NCBI RefSeq assembly: GCF_900106525.1 | Contig: NZ_FNOG01000003.1 | Location: forward strand, 95,726-159,725 | Length of the DNA: 64,000 bases | Source of the DNA: Lysobacter enzymogenes | GTDB lineage: Bacteria; Pseudomonadota; Gammaproteobacteria; Xanthomonadales; Xanthomonadaceae | Reading direction: 5' to 3' | The notes under the pieces: model-generated | Database searches by the model: none | What the model was told of the DNA's origin: nothing | What the model saw: the letters and a program-made list of their open reading frames with translations, nothing else | Shown here: positions 30,889 through 38,635 of the stretch, piece after piece | Layout of the letters: every line of letters starts with the position of its first letter | Position numbering within the stretch: position 1 is the first letter of the stretch | Position numbers and translations under genes: made by a program

Positions 30889-31953
30889 ATGAACGAATCG
30901 CTGCAGGCCGCGATCGCGGCGATCCACCTTCCCGATACCGAACTGAGCCTGGCCGACAGCGGCGCGCGCGTGCGCGCCGGCGCCGCCGACGGCCGGGTCG
31001 CGGTGTCCATCACCGCCGGTTTCGCCCTCGACGGCATGCGTCCCGCGCTGGAAGCGGCGATCTCTGCGACGCTGGCGCCGCGGGGGCTGGCCCTGGCCAG
31101 CCTGGAACTGATCGGGCGCATCGTCTCGCACGCGGTCCAGCCCAAGCTGTCGCCGCTGGCGAACGTGCGCAACCTGATCGCGGTCGGCTCGGGCAAGGGC
31201 GGGGTCGGCAAGTCGACCACCGCGGTCAACCTGGCGTTGGCGCTGGCGCTCGACGGCGCCCGCGTCGGCGTGCTCGACGCCGACATCTACGGCCCCAGCG
31301 TGCCGACCATGCTCGGCGCGCACGGCAAGCCCGACAGCCCCGACGGCAAGCACATCGAACCGCTGCGCGCGCACGGCATCGAGGCGATGTCGATCGGCCC
31401 GCTGGTCGAGCAGGACACGCCGATGATCTGGCGCGGGCCGATGGCGACTTCGGCGCTGACCACCTTGCTCAACGACACCCAGTGGGGCGAGCTGGACTAT
31501 CTGATCGTCGACCTGCCGCCGGGCACCGGCGACATCCAGCTGACCCTGGCGCAGAAGATCCCGGTCGCCGGCGCGGTGATCGTGACCACGCCGCAGGAAG
31601 TGGCGACGTTGGACGCGCGCAAGGCGCTGCGTATGTTCGAAAAGGTCGAAGTGCCGGTGTTGGGCCTGGTCGAGAACATGGCCGTGCACGTGTGCTCGAA
31701 CTGCGGCCACGCCGAGCACCTGTTCGGCGACGGCGGCGGCGCGCGCATGGCCGCGCAGTACGGCGTGCCGCTGCTGGGCAGCCTGCCGCTGGAGATCGCG
31801 ATCCGCGAGCAGGGCGACGCCGGCGTGCCGGTGGTGATCGCGCAGCCCGATTCGGCCGCCGCGCGCGCCTACCGCGGCACCGCGCGCCGGCTGGCGGCGG
31901 AACTGGCGAAGCGGCCGCGGGTGGCGCCGTCGATTTCCGCCTCGCTGCTGTAA
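30889..31953 (+). CDS. apbC: Mrp/ApbC iron-sulfur cluster carrier ATPase
   Basis: ApbC (Mrp) binds and transfers [4Fe-4S] clusters. The protein has 354 residues. The N-terminal 85 residues correspond to the MIP18-like domain. The deviant Walker A motif [11 protein letters not shown] lies at residues 100-110 and [16 protein letters not shown] follows. [16 protein letters not shown] is the Walker B region. CSNC (C269, C272) is the bridging cluster site. dcd lies downstream on the same strand, separated by 163 bases, a known order in Xanthomonadaceae. The assignment is secure. Confidence 0.95.
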   Translation: MNESLQAAIAAIHLPDTELSLADSGARVRAGAADGRVAVSITAGFALDGMRPALEAAISATLAPRGLALASLELIGRIVSHAVQPKLSPLANVRNLIAVGSGKGGVGKSTTAVNLALALALDGARVGVLDADIYGPSVPTMLGAHGKPDSPDGKHIEPLRAHGIEAMSIGPLVEQDTPMIWRGPMATSALTTLLNDTQWGELDYLIVDLPPGTGDIQLTLAQKIPVAGAVIVTTPQEVATLDARKALRMFEKVEVPVLGLVENMAVHVCSNCGHAEHLFGDGGGARMAAQYGVPLLGSLPLEIAIREQGDAGVPVVIAQPDSAAARAYRGTARRLAAELAKRPRVAPSISASLL

Positions 31954-32116
31954 GCGCGGGTTGAGCCCGCGCGCGCCTGCGTGCGCGGGCGCCGCGCCCA
32001 GGCCGCAAGAACGCGGCCGCGGCCGCAGCCTTTACAATCCCGGACCGGGCGCCCCGCGCGGCCGGCCCCCACAACGCAGACCGCGCGGCCCGGCCGCGCC
32101 TTCGAAGGAACACCGC

Positions 32117-32689
32117 ATGAGCATCAAGTCCGACCGCTGGATCCGCCGCATGTCCGAGCGACCCGACGGCATGATCGAGCCGTTCGAGCCCGGCCAGGTC
32201 AAGCAGTCCGCCGACGGCCAGCGCATCGTCAGCTACGGCACCTCCAGCTACGGCTACGACGTGCGCTGCTCGCGCGAGTTCAAGGTGTTCACCAACATCA
32301 ACTCGACCATCGTCGATCCCAAGCATTTCGACAGCGGCAGCTTCGTCGACGTGGAATCGGACGTGTGCATCATCCCGCCGAACTCGTTCGCGCTGGCGCG
32401 CACGGTCGAGTACTTCCGCATCCCGCGCGACGTGCTGGTGGTGTGCCTGGGCAAGAGCACCTACGCGCGCTGCGGCATCATCGTCAACGTGACCCCGTTG
32501 GAACCGGAGTGGGAAGGCCACGTGACCCTGGAATTCAGCAACACCACGCCGCTGCCGGCGCGCATCTACGCCAACGAGGGCGTGGCGCAGATGCTGTTCT
32601 TCCAGTCCGACGAAGTCTGCGAGACCTCCTACAAGGACCGCGGCGGCAAGTACCAGGGCCAGGTCGGCGTGACCCTGCCGCGCACCTGA
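32117..32689 (+). CDS. dcd: dCTP deaminase
   Basis: Dcd converts dCTP to dUTP, feeding dTTP synthesis. Starting at ATG 32117, preceded by the ribosome-binding site GAAGGAACACC, it has 190 residues beginning [12 protein letters not shown], the usual length. Family motifs are [10 protein letters not shown], the substrate-binding [10 protein letters not shown] (about residues 111-120) and [17 protein letters not shown] with the catalytic glutamate. An open frame extends upstream but has no family similarity. The protein acts as a cytoplasmic trimer. Confidence 0.96.
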   Translation: MSIKSDRWIRRMSERPDGMIEPFEPGQVKQSADGQRIVSYGTSSYGYDVRCSREFKVFTNINSTIVDPKHFDSGSFVDVESDVCIIPPNSFALARTVEYFRIPRDVLVVCLGKSTYARCGIIVNVTPLEPEWEGHVTLEFSNTTPLPARIYANEGVAQMLFFQSDEVCETSYKDRGGKYQGQVGVTLPRT

Positions 32690-32751
32690 GCTTGCCGCGC
32701 AACGGAGCCGGGCACGTTCGCGCCTGGGCTTGTGCGGCAAGGGCTTTGGCT

Positions 32752-32839
32752 TTTGTGGGAGGGACTTCAGTCCCGATGCTTTTATTTCCGGTCGCCGCGA
32801 CCTGAGCGGAAGGCGTCGGGACTGAAGTCCCTCCTACAA
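32752..32839. repeat. Family B inverted repeat after dcd
   Basis: Arms TTGTGGGAGGGACTTCAGTC and CGTCGGGACTGAAGTCCCTC pair across about 30 bases. The 407-base dcd-RDD gap (32690-33096) has this element and an otherwise featureless GC-rich stretch. A GCAAGGAG ribosome-binding site sits just before the RDD gene. Confidence 0.85.
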
Positions 32840-33096
32840 GGTCGGCCGCCGCCTGCCGCAGGCGTCGTTCTTTTCCGAATCGGGGCAACCGCCCGCACCG
32901 CACGCTGCGCCCTGCGCGTCGCCGTTTTTCGCACCGCTTGCGCATCGGCGGTGCCTGCGCAGACCGTCGTCGGCCGAGAAAAGACCGCGATCGGTGCATC
33001 CGCGCACGGTTTTGCCTGTTATCTTTCCCGGGCCCAACCTGGGGCCGTGCGACGGGGAATCGCGCGGACCCCTCCATCCCTGCAAGGAGTAGACGA

Positions 33097-33609
33097 ATGG
33101 ACCCGCAAAACCCTTACCAGAGCCCGCAGTCCGAACTCACCGCGCCCAGCGGCGGCGACGATGAGCTGGCCGACCGCGGCATCCGCCTGGTCGCCGCGAT
33201 CATCGACGGCGTCATCATGATGGTGGTGATGCTGCCGCTGATGTTCCTGGGCGGCTATTTCACCGCGATCATGGAAGCCGCGCAGGCGGGCCAGCAGGCC
33301 TACGGCCTGCAGATCGCCTGGGGCATCGGCGGCCTGCTGCTGTTCTTCGCCGTGCAGTACCTGCCGCTGAGCCAGAGCGGCCAGACCTGGGGCAAGCGGG
33401 TGATGAAGATCAAGATCGTCGACCAGGACGGCAACAAGCCCGACCTGGCCACGCTGATGGGCAAGCGCTACCTGTTCCAGCAGGGCATCGGCCTGATTCC
33501 GTGCCTGGGCGCGATCATCGTGCTGGTCGACGTGCTGATGATCTTCCGCGAAGACCGCCGCTGCCTGCACGACCAGATCGCCGGCACCCGCGTGGTGATC
33601 GCGCGCTGA
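33097..33609 (+). CDS. RDD family membrane protein
   Basis: The protein has 170 residues. ATG 33097 follows the ribosome-binding site GCAAGGAG. It begins with the short motif NPYQSPQSE seen in several small membrane proteins. The RDD domain follows: ADRGIRLVAAIIDGVI at the first membrane helix, then a second helix (about 80-95). The conserved GQTWGKRVMKIKIVDQDG lies between helices and a third membrane segment (about 130-150) ends the domain. RDD proteins are inner-membrane proteins; some act as Na+/H+ antiporters, but the role here is unknown. It has its own strong terminator and stands alone. Confidence 0.85.
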   Translation: MDPQNPYQSPQSELTAPSGGDDELADRGIRLVAAIIDGVIMMVVMLPLMFLGGYFTAIMEAAQAGQQAYGLQIAWGIGGLLLFFAVQYLPLSQSGQTWGKRVMKIKIVDQDGNKPDLATLMGKRYLFQQGIGLIPCLGAIIVLVDVLMIFREDRRCLHDQIAGTRVVIAR

Positions 33610-33630
33610 TCCATCGCGCAACGCAGTCGC

Positions 33631-33663
33631 AAAAAAGCCGGCGCCGCAAGCGCCGGCTTTTTT
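33631..33663 (+). terminator. Strong terminator after the RDD gene
   Basis: A perfect 14-bp stem (AAAAAAGCCGGCGC/GCGCCGGCTTTTTT) with a CGCAA loop lies 21 bases after the stop. Confidence 0.92.
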
Positions 33664-33675
33664 GTTGGGGGGCTT

Positions 33676-33778
33676 CCTGTAGGAGCGGCGCGAGCCGCGA
33701 CCGCGGCAACGCAGCTACGACGAAACCTGCGGCGCAGTTGCGTTGTCGCGGTCGCGGCTCGCGCCGCTCCTACAGGGG
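33676..33778. repeat. Family A inverted repeat pair after the RDD gene
   Basis: Arms at about 33676-33712 and 33740-33778 (CCTGTAGGAGCGGCGCGAGC onward and its reverse complement) lie between the RDD terminator and the convergent small secreted-protein gene, whose stop is only 7 bases away. Confidence 0.85.
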
Positions 33779-33784
33779 CTGCGG

Positions 33785-34099
33785 TCAGCCGCGCGGCTTT
33801 TGGTAGGTGACGAAGAAGCCCTGCAGGTCGCCGTTCTCGATGTACGGCTCGACGCTGACCACGTCGTAGCCGCGGGTGGCGAAGGCCTGGTGGGCGCGGC
33901 TGAGCGCGTTGGCCGCGCCCTGGTTGCGGAAGCCCCAGGTCGCGTCCACCCACAGCGTCACCGCATGCAGGTTCTTGGTCACCGCGTCCTGCGCGACCTG
34001 GTCGGGATTCTTGTCGAACAGGCCGGCGTGGGCGGGCGCGATGCCTGCGCCGACGGTGGCGGCCGTGGCGAGCAGGGCGGCGAGCAGGATGCGGTGCAT
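33785..34099 (-). CDS. Small secreted protein of unknown function
   Basis: The protein has 104 residues with a signal peptide (cleavage after APAHA, residue 24). The mature part starts GLFDKNPDQVAQDAVTKNL and looks like one small alpha/beta domain (VTLWVDATWGFRNQ; GYDVVSVEPYIENG; GFFVTYQKPRG). It has no cysteine. I do not recognise the family. It is the last gene of the minus-strand block containing pcp, DUF979, DUF969 and pxpA, but is 206 bases from pcp, so operon membership is uncertain. Confidence 0.7.
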   Translation of the reverse strand: MHRILLAALLATAATVGAGIAPAHAGLFDKNPDQVAQDAVTKNLHAVTLWVDATWGFRNQGAANALSRAHQAFATRGYDVVSVEPYIENGDLQGFFVTYQKPRG

Positions 34100-34305
34100 G
34101 AAGAGTCTCCGGCGTGCGGCCGTCGCGGCCGCGGTCGAGGGGAAAGGCCGCCGGCGTAGCGGCGGTCGGGTGCGGCAAGGGTGGCACGGCGGCGGCCGCG
34201 CTTCGACCCGCCGGCGCGCGGCGTTCAGCGCTCGCTGCGCTCGGCCGGGCGATGCGCGATGGGCGAAGCGAGGTGCGCGACCTCAGCGGCCGCGCGCGAT
34301 GGCGC

Positions 34306-34974
34306 TCAGTGCTCCGCGCCGCCGGCCAGCCGATGATCGACCTCGGTGGTCAGCGCGGTGGCGATCATCGTGCGCAAGGCGCGCGCCACGCTGTCGATGT
34401 CCAGGCTCGGCGCGCCCGGTTGCTGCGCGGCCTGCGCGGGCGAGTACGGGATATGGACGAAGCCGCCGCGCACGCGCGCGTCGCCGCGCAGCGCCAGTTC
34501 GTGCATCAGCCCGTAGAAGACATGGTTGCACACATAGGTGCCGGCGGTCTGCGAGATCTCCGCGGGCACGCCGGCCGTATTCACGGCCGCGCGCAACGCC
34601 TTGATCGGCAGCGAACTGAAGTACGCCGCCGGCCCGCCGGCGATCACCGGCGTGTCGATCGGCTGCGCGCCGAGGTTGTCGGCGATGCGCGCATCGTCGA
34701 CGTTGATCGCGATGCGCTCGATCGACAGCTGCGCGCGTCCGCCGGCCTGGCCGATGCACAGCACCAGCGCCGGGCGCAGCGCGTCCAGGCGTTCGCGCAG
34801 GCGTTGCAGCGAGGCGCCGAACGCCACCGGCAAGCAGTCGGCGACGACGCGGCGGCCGCCGATGCGCTCGCCGTCCAGGCGCTGCACCGCCTCCCAGCTG
34901 GGGTTATCGCTTTCGCCGCCGAACGGAGCGAAGCCGGTCAGCAGTACTGGCGCGCTGTCGAAGCCGCTCGTCAT
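34306..34974 (-). CDS. pcp: Pyroglutamyl-peptidase I
   Basis: Pcp removes N-terminal pyroglutamate (5-oxoproline) from peptides. The protein has 222 residues, the usual size for this cytoplasmic cysteine peptidase (family C15). Motifs: [17 protein letters not shown] at the N terminus; [16 protein letters not shown] with the catalytic glutamate; [16 protein letters not shown] with the catalytic cysteine; GFVHIPYSP with the catalytic histidine. Its ATG overlaps the DUF979 stop (ATGA). It is therefore part of the pxpA-DUF969-DUF979-pcp operon, and its product 5-oxoproline is the substrate of the PxpABC enzyme encoded in the same region. Confidence 0.94.
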   Translation of the reverse strand: MTSGFDSAPVLLTGFAPFGGESDNPSWEAVQRLDGERIGGRRVVADCLPVAFGASLQRLRERLDALRPALVLCIGQAGGRAQLSIERIAINVDDARIADNLGAQPIDTPVIAGGPAAYFSSLPIKALRAAVNTAGVPAEISQTAGTYVCNHVFYGLMHELALRGDARVRGGFVHIPYSPAQAAQQPGAPSLDIDSVARALRTMIATALTTEVDHRLAGGAEH

Positions 34975-35924
34975 CGCAGCGCGATCCAGTACATCAGCAG
35001 CACGTTGCAGGCCAGCAAGATCGCGCCGGTGGGCCACTGCGCGCGGATCACGCCGTAGGGATCCTTGAGTTCCAGCAGCGCCGCCGGCACCAGGTTGAAG
35101 TTGGCCGCCATGGGCGAGAACAGCGTGCCGCAATAGCCCGAGAGCATGCCGATCGCGGCCAGCGGCGCGGCGTCGGCGTGGTGGTGGCCGACCAGCAAGG
35201 GCAGGGCGATGCCGCCGGTCATCACCGGGAACGCGGCGAAGGCGTTGCCCATGATCACCGCGAACAGCGCCATGCCCACGGCGTAGGCGACGACCACGGC
35301 GAAGGCGTTATCGACCGGGATCGCCATGCGCACCACCCCGGCCACCGCCTGGCCGACGCCGCCGGCTTCGAACACGCTGCCCAGGGTGGCAAGCAGCAGC
35401 GGCAGCAGCGCCGCCCAGCCGATCGCGTCGACCAGTCGGCGCGATTGCTCCACGCCGCTCCACGGCGTCTGCCGGGTCAGCCGGCAGGCGGCGACCAAGG
35501 CGACGATGCAGGCGAAGGCCAGGCCGATCAGGGTGACGTTGGCGGTTTCCAGCAGCGGCGTTTGGCCGATGCGCACGTACTTCAGGCCCAGCGCGAAGAC
35601 CAGGGTGACCGCGGGAATCAGCAGCGCCGGCCAGAACAGGCGGTTGCCCAGGCGCTGCGCCTCGCCGGTTTTTTCCTCGCCGCTGGTTTCGGCGTAGCGG
35701 CCGCGGCCGAGGCCGCCGAAGCCGGCCAGCAGCGCCAGCGCCACCACGCAGGCGCCGACGACTTTGTTCGGCAGGTGCTCGGCCAGGAACATCAGCGTGG
35801 CGATCAGGCCCCAGAACGCGGCCGTGGTCCAGCGCCGCGGATTGGCCGCGTCGCGCGCGCCGCGCCACGCCAGCGCGGCGAAGTACAGGCCCATCAGCCA
35901 GTAGACGAAGCTCAACCCGATCAT
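34971..35924 (-). CDS. DUF979 membrane protein, probable 5-oxoproline transport subunit
   Basis: ATG 35924 gives 317 residues with about 8 to 9 hydrophobic segments from [20 protein letters not shown] to the C terminus [18 protein letters not shown]. The DUF979 family is recognised by [36 protein letters not shown] and [20 protein letters not shown]969 and DUF979 genes always travel together and often with pcp or pxp genes, which has led to the proposal that they form a 5-oxoproline or peptide transporter; no structure-function proof is known to me. It overlaps DUF969 upstream and pcp downstream by 4 bases each. Confidence 0.88.
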   Translation of the reverse strand: MIGLSFVYWLMGLYFAALAWRGARDAANPRRWTTAAFWGLIATLMFLAEHLPNKVVGACVVALALLAGFGGLGRGRYAETSGEEKTGEAQRLGNRLFWPALLIPAVTLVFALGLKYVRIGQTPLLETANVTLIGLAFACIVALVAACRLTRQTPWSGVEQSRRLVDAIGWAALLPLLLATLGSVFEAGGVGQAVAGVVRMAIPVDNAFAVVVAYAVGMALFAVIMGNAFAAFPVMTGGIALPLLVGHHHADAAPLAAIGMLSGYCGTLFSPMAANFNLVPAALLELKDPYGVIRAQWPTGAILLACNVLLMYWIALR

Positions 35925-36643
35925 GCGTCGCGCGCCTGGTCGGCGAGCGCGGCGACTTCGGCCGCGCGCTGGCGCTGCAGTTGTCGGATCATTCGGCGCT
36001 CGAAGCGCAGCACCCGGATGCAGTGGATCACGAACGCGCAGATCGCGGTCGGGATGCCCCACATCGCGATGTGCAGCGGGTCGAGGTTGAGGCCGTGTTC
36101 CTTGAAGAAGCTCTGGATCAGCAGCACCGCGCCGAAGGCGATGAAGATGTCCTCGCCGAAGAACAGACCGACGTTGTCGGTGCCGGCGGCCATCGCGCGG
36201 ATGCGCTGGCGGGTGTCTTCATCGAGATCGCCGTGGCTGGCCTGGGCCGCGCCCTCGGCCATCGGCGCCAGCAGCGGGCGCACGGTCTGCGGATGGCCGC
36301 CGAGGCTGGTCAGGCCCACCGCCGAGGCGATCTGGCGCATCAGCAGGTAGGCGATCAGCAGCCGCGCCATGGTCGCCCCGCGCAGCCGTGCGACCCAGCG
36401 TTGCGCGTGTTCCTTCAGGCCGTGGCGCTCGAGCAGGCCGATCACCGGCAAGGTCAGCAGGAACAGCAGCAGGAAGCGCTTCTCGGTGTAGGCCTTGCCG
36501 AGCACTTCCAGCACCTCCAGCGGCGAGATCTTCGCCGCCAGCCCGGTGATGAAACCGGCGACGACCACCACTAGGGCCGGATTGAGCCGCAGCACGAAGC
36601 CGAGCGCGAGCGCGGCGACGCCGATCAGGGGCCAATAGTTCAT
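35921..36643 (-). CDS. DUF969 membrane protein, partner of DUF979
   Basis: The protein has 240 residues with at least five membrane helices, beginning MNYWPLIGVAALALGFVLRL. Family markers are EKRFLLLFLLTLPVIGLLER, LTSLGGHPQTVRPLLAPMAE and GTDNVGLFFGEDIFIAFGA. The C-terminal about 35 residues are charged and helical (RFERRMIRQLQRQRAAEVAA), probably cytoplasmic. It is followed by DUF979 with an ATGA overlap, so the two are translated together. pxpA ends 82 bases upstream. A transporter role for the pair is inference from gene context. Confidence 0.88.
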   Translation of the reverse strand: MNYWPLIGVAALALGFVLRLNPALVVVVAGFITGLAAKISPLEVLEVLGKAYTEKRFLLLFLLTLPVIGLLERHGLKEHAQRWVARLRGATMARLLIAYLLMRQIASAVGLTSLGGHPQTVRPLLAPMAEGAAQASHGDLDEDTRQRIRAMAAGTDNVGLFFGEDIFIAFGAVLLIQSFFKEHGLNLDPLHIAMWGIPTAICAFVIHCIRVLRFERRMIRQLQRQRAAEVAALADQARDA

Positions 36644-36725
36644 GCAGCAGCGTCCTCGCGTGGCGGAAGGAAGAACCCATCGATGCGAACCGGGCAGCGA
36701 TCCTTCGCCTCGCGCGCCGCCGCCG

Positions 36726-37469
36726 TCACAGGGCGGCGACCCTCACGCCCTGGGCTTCGAGCGCGGCGCGCACCGCGCGCGCGAACTGCGGCGCGTCGCT
36801 GCGGTCGCCGTGCAGGCACAGGGTGTCGGCGCGCAGCGCGATGGTCTCGCCGCCGGCGACGCGCACGCGTCCGTGCAGCGCGAGCTCGCGCACCTGGGCG
36901 ATGGCCGCGTCGAGCGATTCGATCACCGCGCCGGGCTGGCCGCGCGGCAGCAGCCGGCCGTTGCCGGCGTAGCCGCGTTCGGCGAACACTTCGTGGGCGA
37001 CGCGCAGGCCCAGGCGCTGGGCGGCGTCGGTGAGTTCGGACTGGGCCAGGCCGAACACGATCAGGGTCGGATCGAACTGCGCCACCGCGCCCGCGATGGC
37101 GTCGGCGACGCTGCGGTCGTCGGCGGCGAGGTTGTACAGCGCGCCGTGCGGCTTGACGTGAGTCAGGGCGACGCCTTCCTCGGCGGCGATCGCGGCCAGC
37201 CGCTGGAGCTGGCGGCGTACCAGCGCGGCGATGTCCTCGCCGGGCAGCGCCAGCGTGCGGCGGCCGAAATGCTCGCGGTCTTCATAGCCCGGATGCGCGC
37301 CGGCGGCGACGCCGTGGGCGCGGCACAGGCGCAGGGTCGCGCGCATCGTCGCCTCGTCGCCGGCATGGCCGCCGCAGGCGATGTTGGCCGAGCTCACGTA
37401 CGGCAGGATCGCGGCGTCGTCGCCGCAGCCTTCGCCGAGATCGCAGTTGAAGTCGATGCGTCCGGACAT
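36726..37469 (-). CDS. pxpA: 5-oxoprolinase subunit A
   Basis: PxpA (LamB/YcsF family) works with PxpB and PxpC to hydrolyse 5-oxoproline to glutamate at the cost of ATP. The protein has 247 residues, as expected. Motifs are IDFNCDLGEGCG (residues about 5-16), ANIACGGHAGD, AGAHPGYEDREHFGRR, VKPHGALYN and the late ETIALRADTLCLHGDR. Its partners pxpB and pxpC are not adjacent but about 10 kb upstream on the same strand (47734-49484). It is first in an operon-like run with DUF969, DUF979 and pcp. Confidence 0.95.
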   Translation of the reverse strand: MSGRIDFNCDLGEGCGDDAAILPYVSSANIACGGHAGDEATMRATLRLCRAHGVAAGAHPGYEDREHFGRRTLALPGEDIAALVRRQLQRLAAIAAEEGVALTHVKPHGALYNLAADDRSVADAIAGAVAQFDPTLIVFGLAQSELTDAAQRLGLRVAHEVFAERGYAGNGRLLPRGQPGAVIESLDAAIAQVRELALHGRVRVAGGETIALRADTLCLHGDRSDAPQFARAVRAALEAQGVRVAAL

Positions 37470-37482
37470 GGCGTGGGCGGAA

Positions 37483-37647
37483 CTAGTTGCGCTTGAACAG
37501 CAGGCCCAGGCCGACGGCGATCAGCACGGCCGGCCACCAGGTCACCAGCAGTTTGGTCAGGCTGAGATTGGTGAAGCCCAGGTTGTTGAGCAGGAACATG
37601 GTGCCGATGACGATCAGGATCAGGGCGCCGACGACGTGGGATTTCAT
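37483..37647 (-). CDS. 54-residue membrane protein (LiaF-type helix pair)
   Basis: The minus strand encodes a short complete frame: MKSHVVGALILIVIGTMFLL, then NNLGFTNLSLTKLLVTWWPA and VLIAVGLGLLFKRN. It has two hydrophobic helices (about 5-20 and 33-50) joined by the pattern LNNLGF...WWP. That pattern is typical of the small LiaI/LiaF-like transmembrane domain (DUF5668-type). It ends 13 bases before the pxpA start, so it could be the first gene of the pxpA operon. Function is unknown; a structural or signalling role is only a guess. Confidence 0.75.
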   Translation of the reverse strand: MKSHVVGALILIVIGTMFLLNNLGFTNLSLTKLLVTWWPAVLIAVGLGLLFKRN

Positions 37648-37910
37648 GCTGTTGCGGTCTCGCTGTGGTGCGGGGGCGGGTGGGCTTGGGACGGGGACGA
37701 GTCTAGTCGGGTTGGGGCGGCGGGACTATGGGGTGGGAGGTGAATGGGGCGAGGCGAGGGGGCTCGGTCTGGGGCTGCGGCGAGTGTGGGGATGCATTCG
37801 AGGAACTAGGCTGGGCGCCGATCGGTGTGATCGCGTTCGAGCGGGTGATCGGGTGGGGCCTGTGTCGCGTGCGGGCCGATGCGGTGGTCGCGAGGATTTC
37901 GTCGTGGTTG

Positions 37911-38008
37911 TGTTGTTGCGGTCGTGGCTCGCGCCGCTCCTACAGTCGGATACGAAACTTGCCGGAGCCTCCTGTAGGAGCGGCGCGAGCCGCGACCGCG
38001 ACAATGCA
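37911..38008. repeat. Family A inverted repeat pair, outward orientation
   Basis: Here the reverse-complement arm (CGCGCCGCTCCTACAG, ending 37945) comes first and the forward arm (CCTGTAGGAGCGGCGCGAGC, from about 37970) second, separated by about 24 bases. This is opposite to the arm order of the pairs at 5896, 10259, 20375 and 33676. Confidence 0.85.
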
Positions 38009-38092
38009 TCTACGACGAAACTCGCCTATGCCCGTTGGTTGCGTTCGACGACCAGCGAAGATCAGGAGCTTCCGTCCGCAAGCGGCCGGGTC

Positions 38093-38241
38093 ACTTTCTT
38101 TGTCTTGCCAAAGAAAGTAACCAAAGAAAGGCGCTTTCCTTGTTTTCGAATCAAGAGCCACTAACGGGCAGAGCCTGCGCAGGGATGCGCCACACAGGCC
38201 ATCCATGGCCTGGGTGGCGCACGGCGCACATCCTGTGCGCC
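38093..38241. repeat. ACTTTCTTTG element with three consecutive stem-loops
   Basis: Stem 1 is perfect: ACTTTCTTTG (38093-38102) with CAAAGAAAGT (38109-38118). Stem 2 spans 38187-38220: GCGCCAC-A-CAGGCCAT pairs with ATGGCCTG-G-GTGGCGC, 15 pairs with one mismatch. Stem 3 is GGCGCACA (38223-38230) with TGTGCGCC (38234-38241). AACCAAAGAAAGGCGCTTTC follows stem 1. Similar CTTTCTTTGG/CAAAGAAAGTAACC sequences are scattered in many proteobacterial genomes, where they often give rise to spurious short gene calls. Confidence 0.75.
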
Positions 38242-38551
38242 GCCCTATCGGGTCTACGCTTGCCTGTGGCGAGTTCGGGGCGGCGGGGGGAGCGAAGGGC
38301 AACGGCAACGGCCATGTGCATTCCGGTTTTCGTCGGAATGATGGGCTGGAGGTTGTGGGGCTTGGAGATTGCGGCGGAGCTGCGTCGCTGCGGTTGGATT
38401 CCGTTTTTCGCCGGAATTGCGCAGTAACGGCTGGCGGCAGGCGAGGCCGGTTCCGTGAGCCCGATGAACTTGGGCGTTCACTGGGGCTAGGGCGCGGCGG
38501 ATCCGCGTTGCGGATCGTTGCGGGGCAGGCGTCCGGTCAGCGCTCGCAGAT

Positions 38552-38578
38552 AAAAAATCGGGGCCGCGAACGGCCCCG
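38552..38578 (-). terminator. Terminator of the DUF885 gene
   Basis: On the minus strand, stem CGGGGCCG/CGGCCCCG with a TTCG tetraloop is followed by ATTTTTTA. It lies about 58 bases past the stop. Confidence 0.9.
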
Positions 38579-38635
38579 TGTTCCAAGCGAAAGATCTCGC
38601 CAAATCGATTCGTGTCGGGTGCGGCGCCGTTGCGG

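Larger units (their letters stand above)
37648..38635. other. About 1 kb without genes, filled with repeats and hairpins
   Basis: Between the small membrane-protein gene and the DUF885 gene there is no supported gene. In order: a G-rich stretch to 37900, a family A pair (37911-38008), a three-hairpin element (38093-38241), two ATTCCG/CGGAAT short palindromes (38319-38340 and about 38398-38417), and the DUF885 terminator (38552-38578). The block marks one boundary of the sigma/kinase/DUF885 module. Confidence 0.75.

Noticed and set aside
32832..33096. N-terminal extension of the RDD gene
   Set aside because: The frame is open to 32938, but a strong ribosome-binding site and the NPYQSP start motif place the start at 33097.
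38035..38427. Short proteins containing LPKKVTKERR- or LAKESNQRK-like sequences
   Set aside because: These are translations of the ACTTTCTTTG hairpin element; such peptides are well-known spurious calls.
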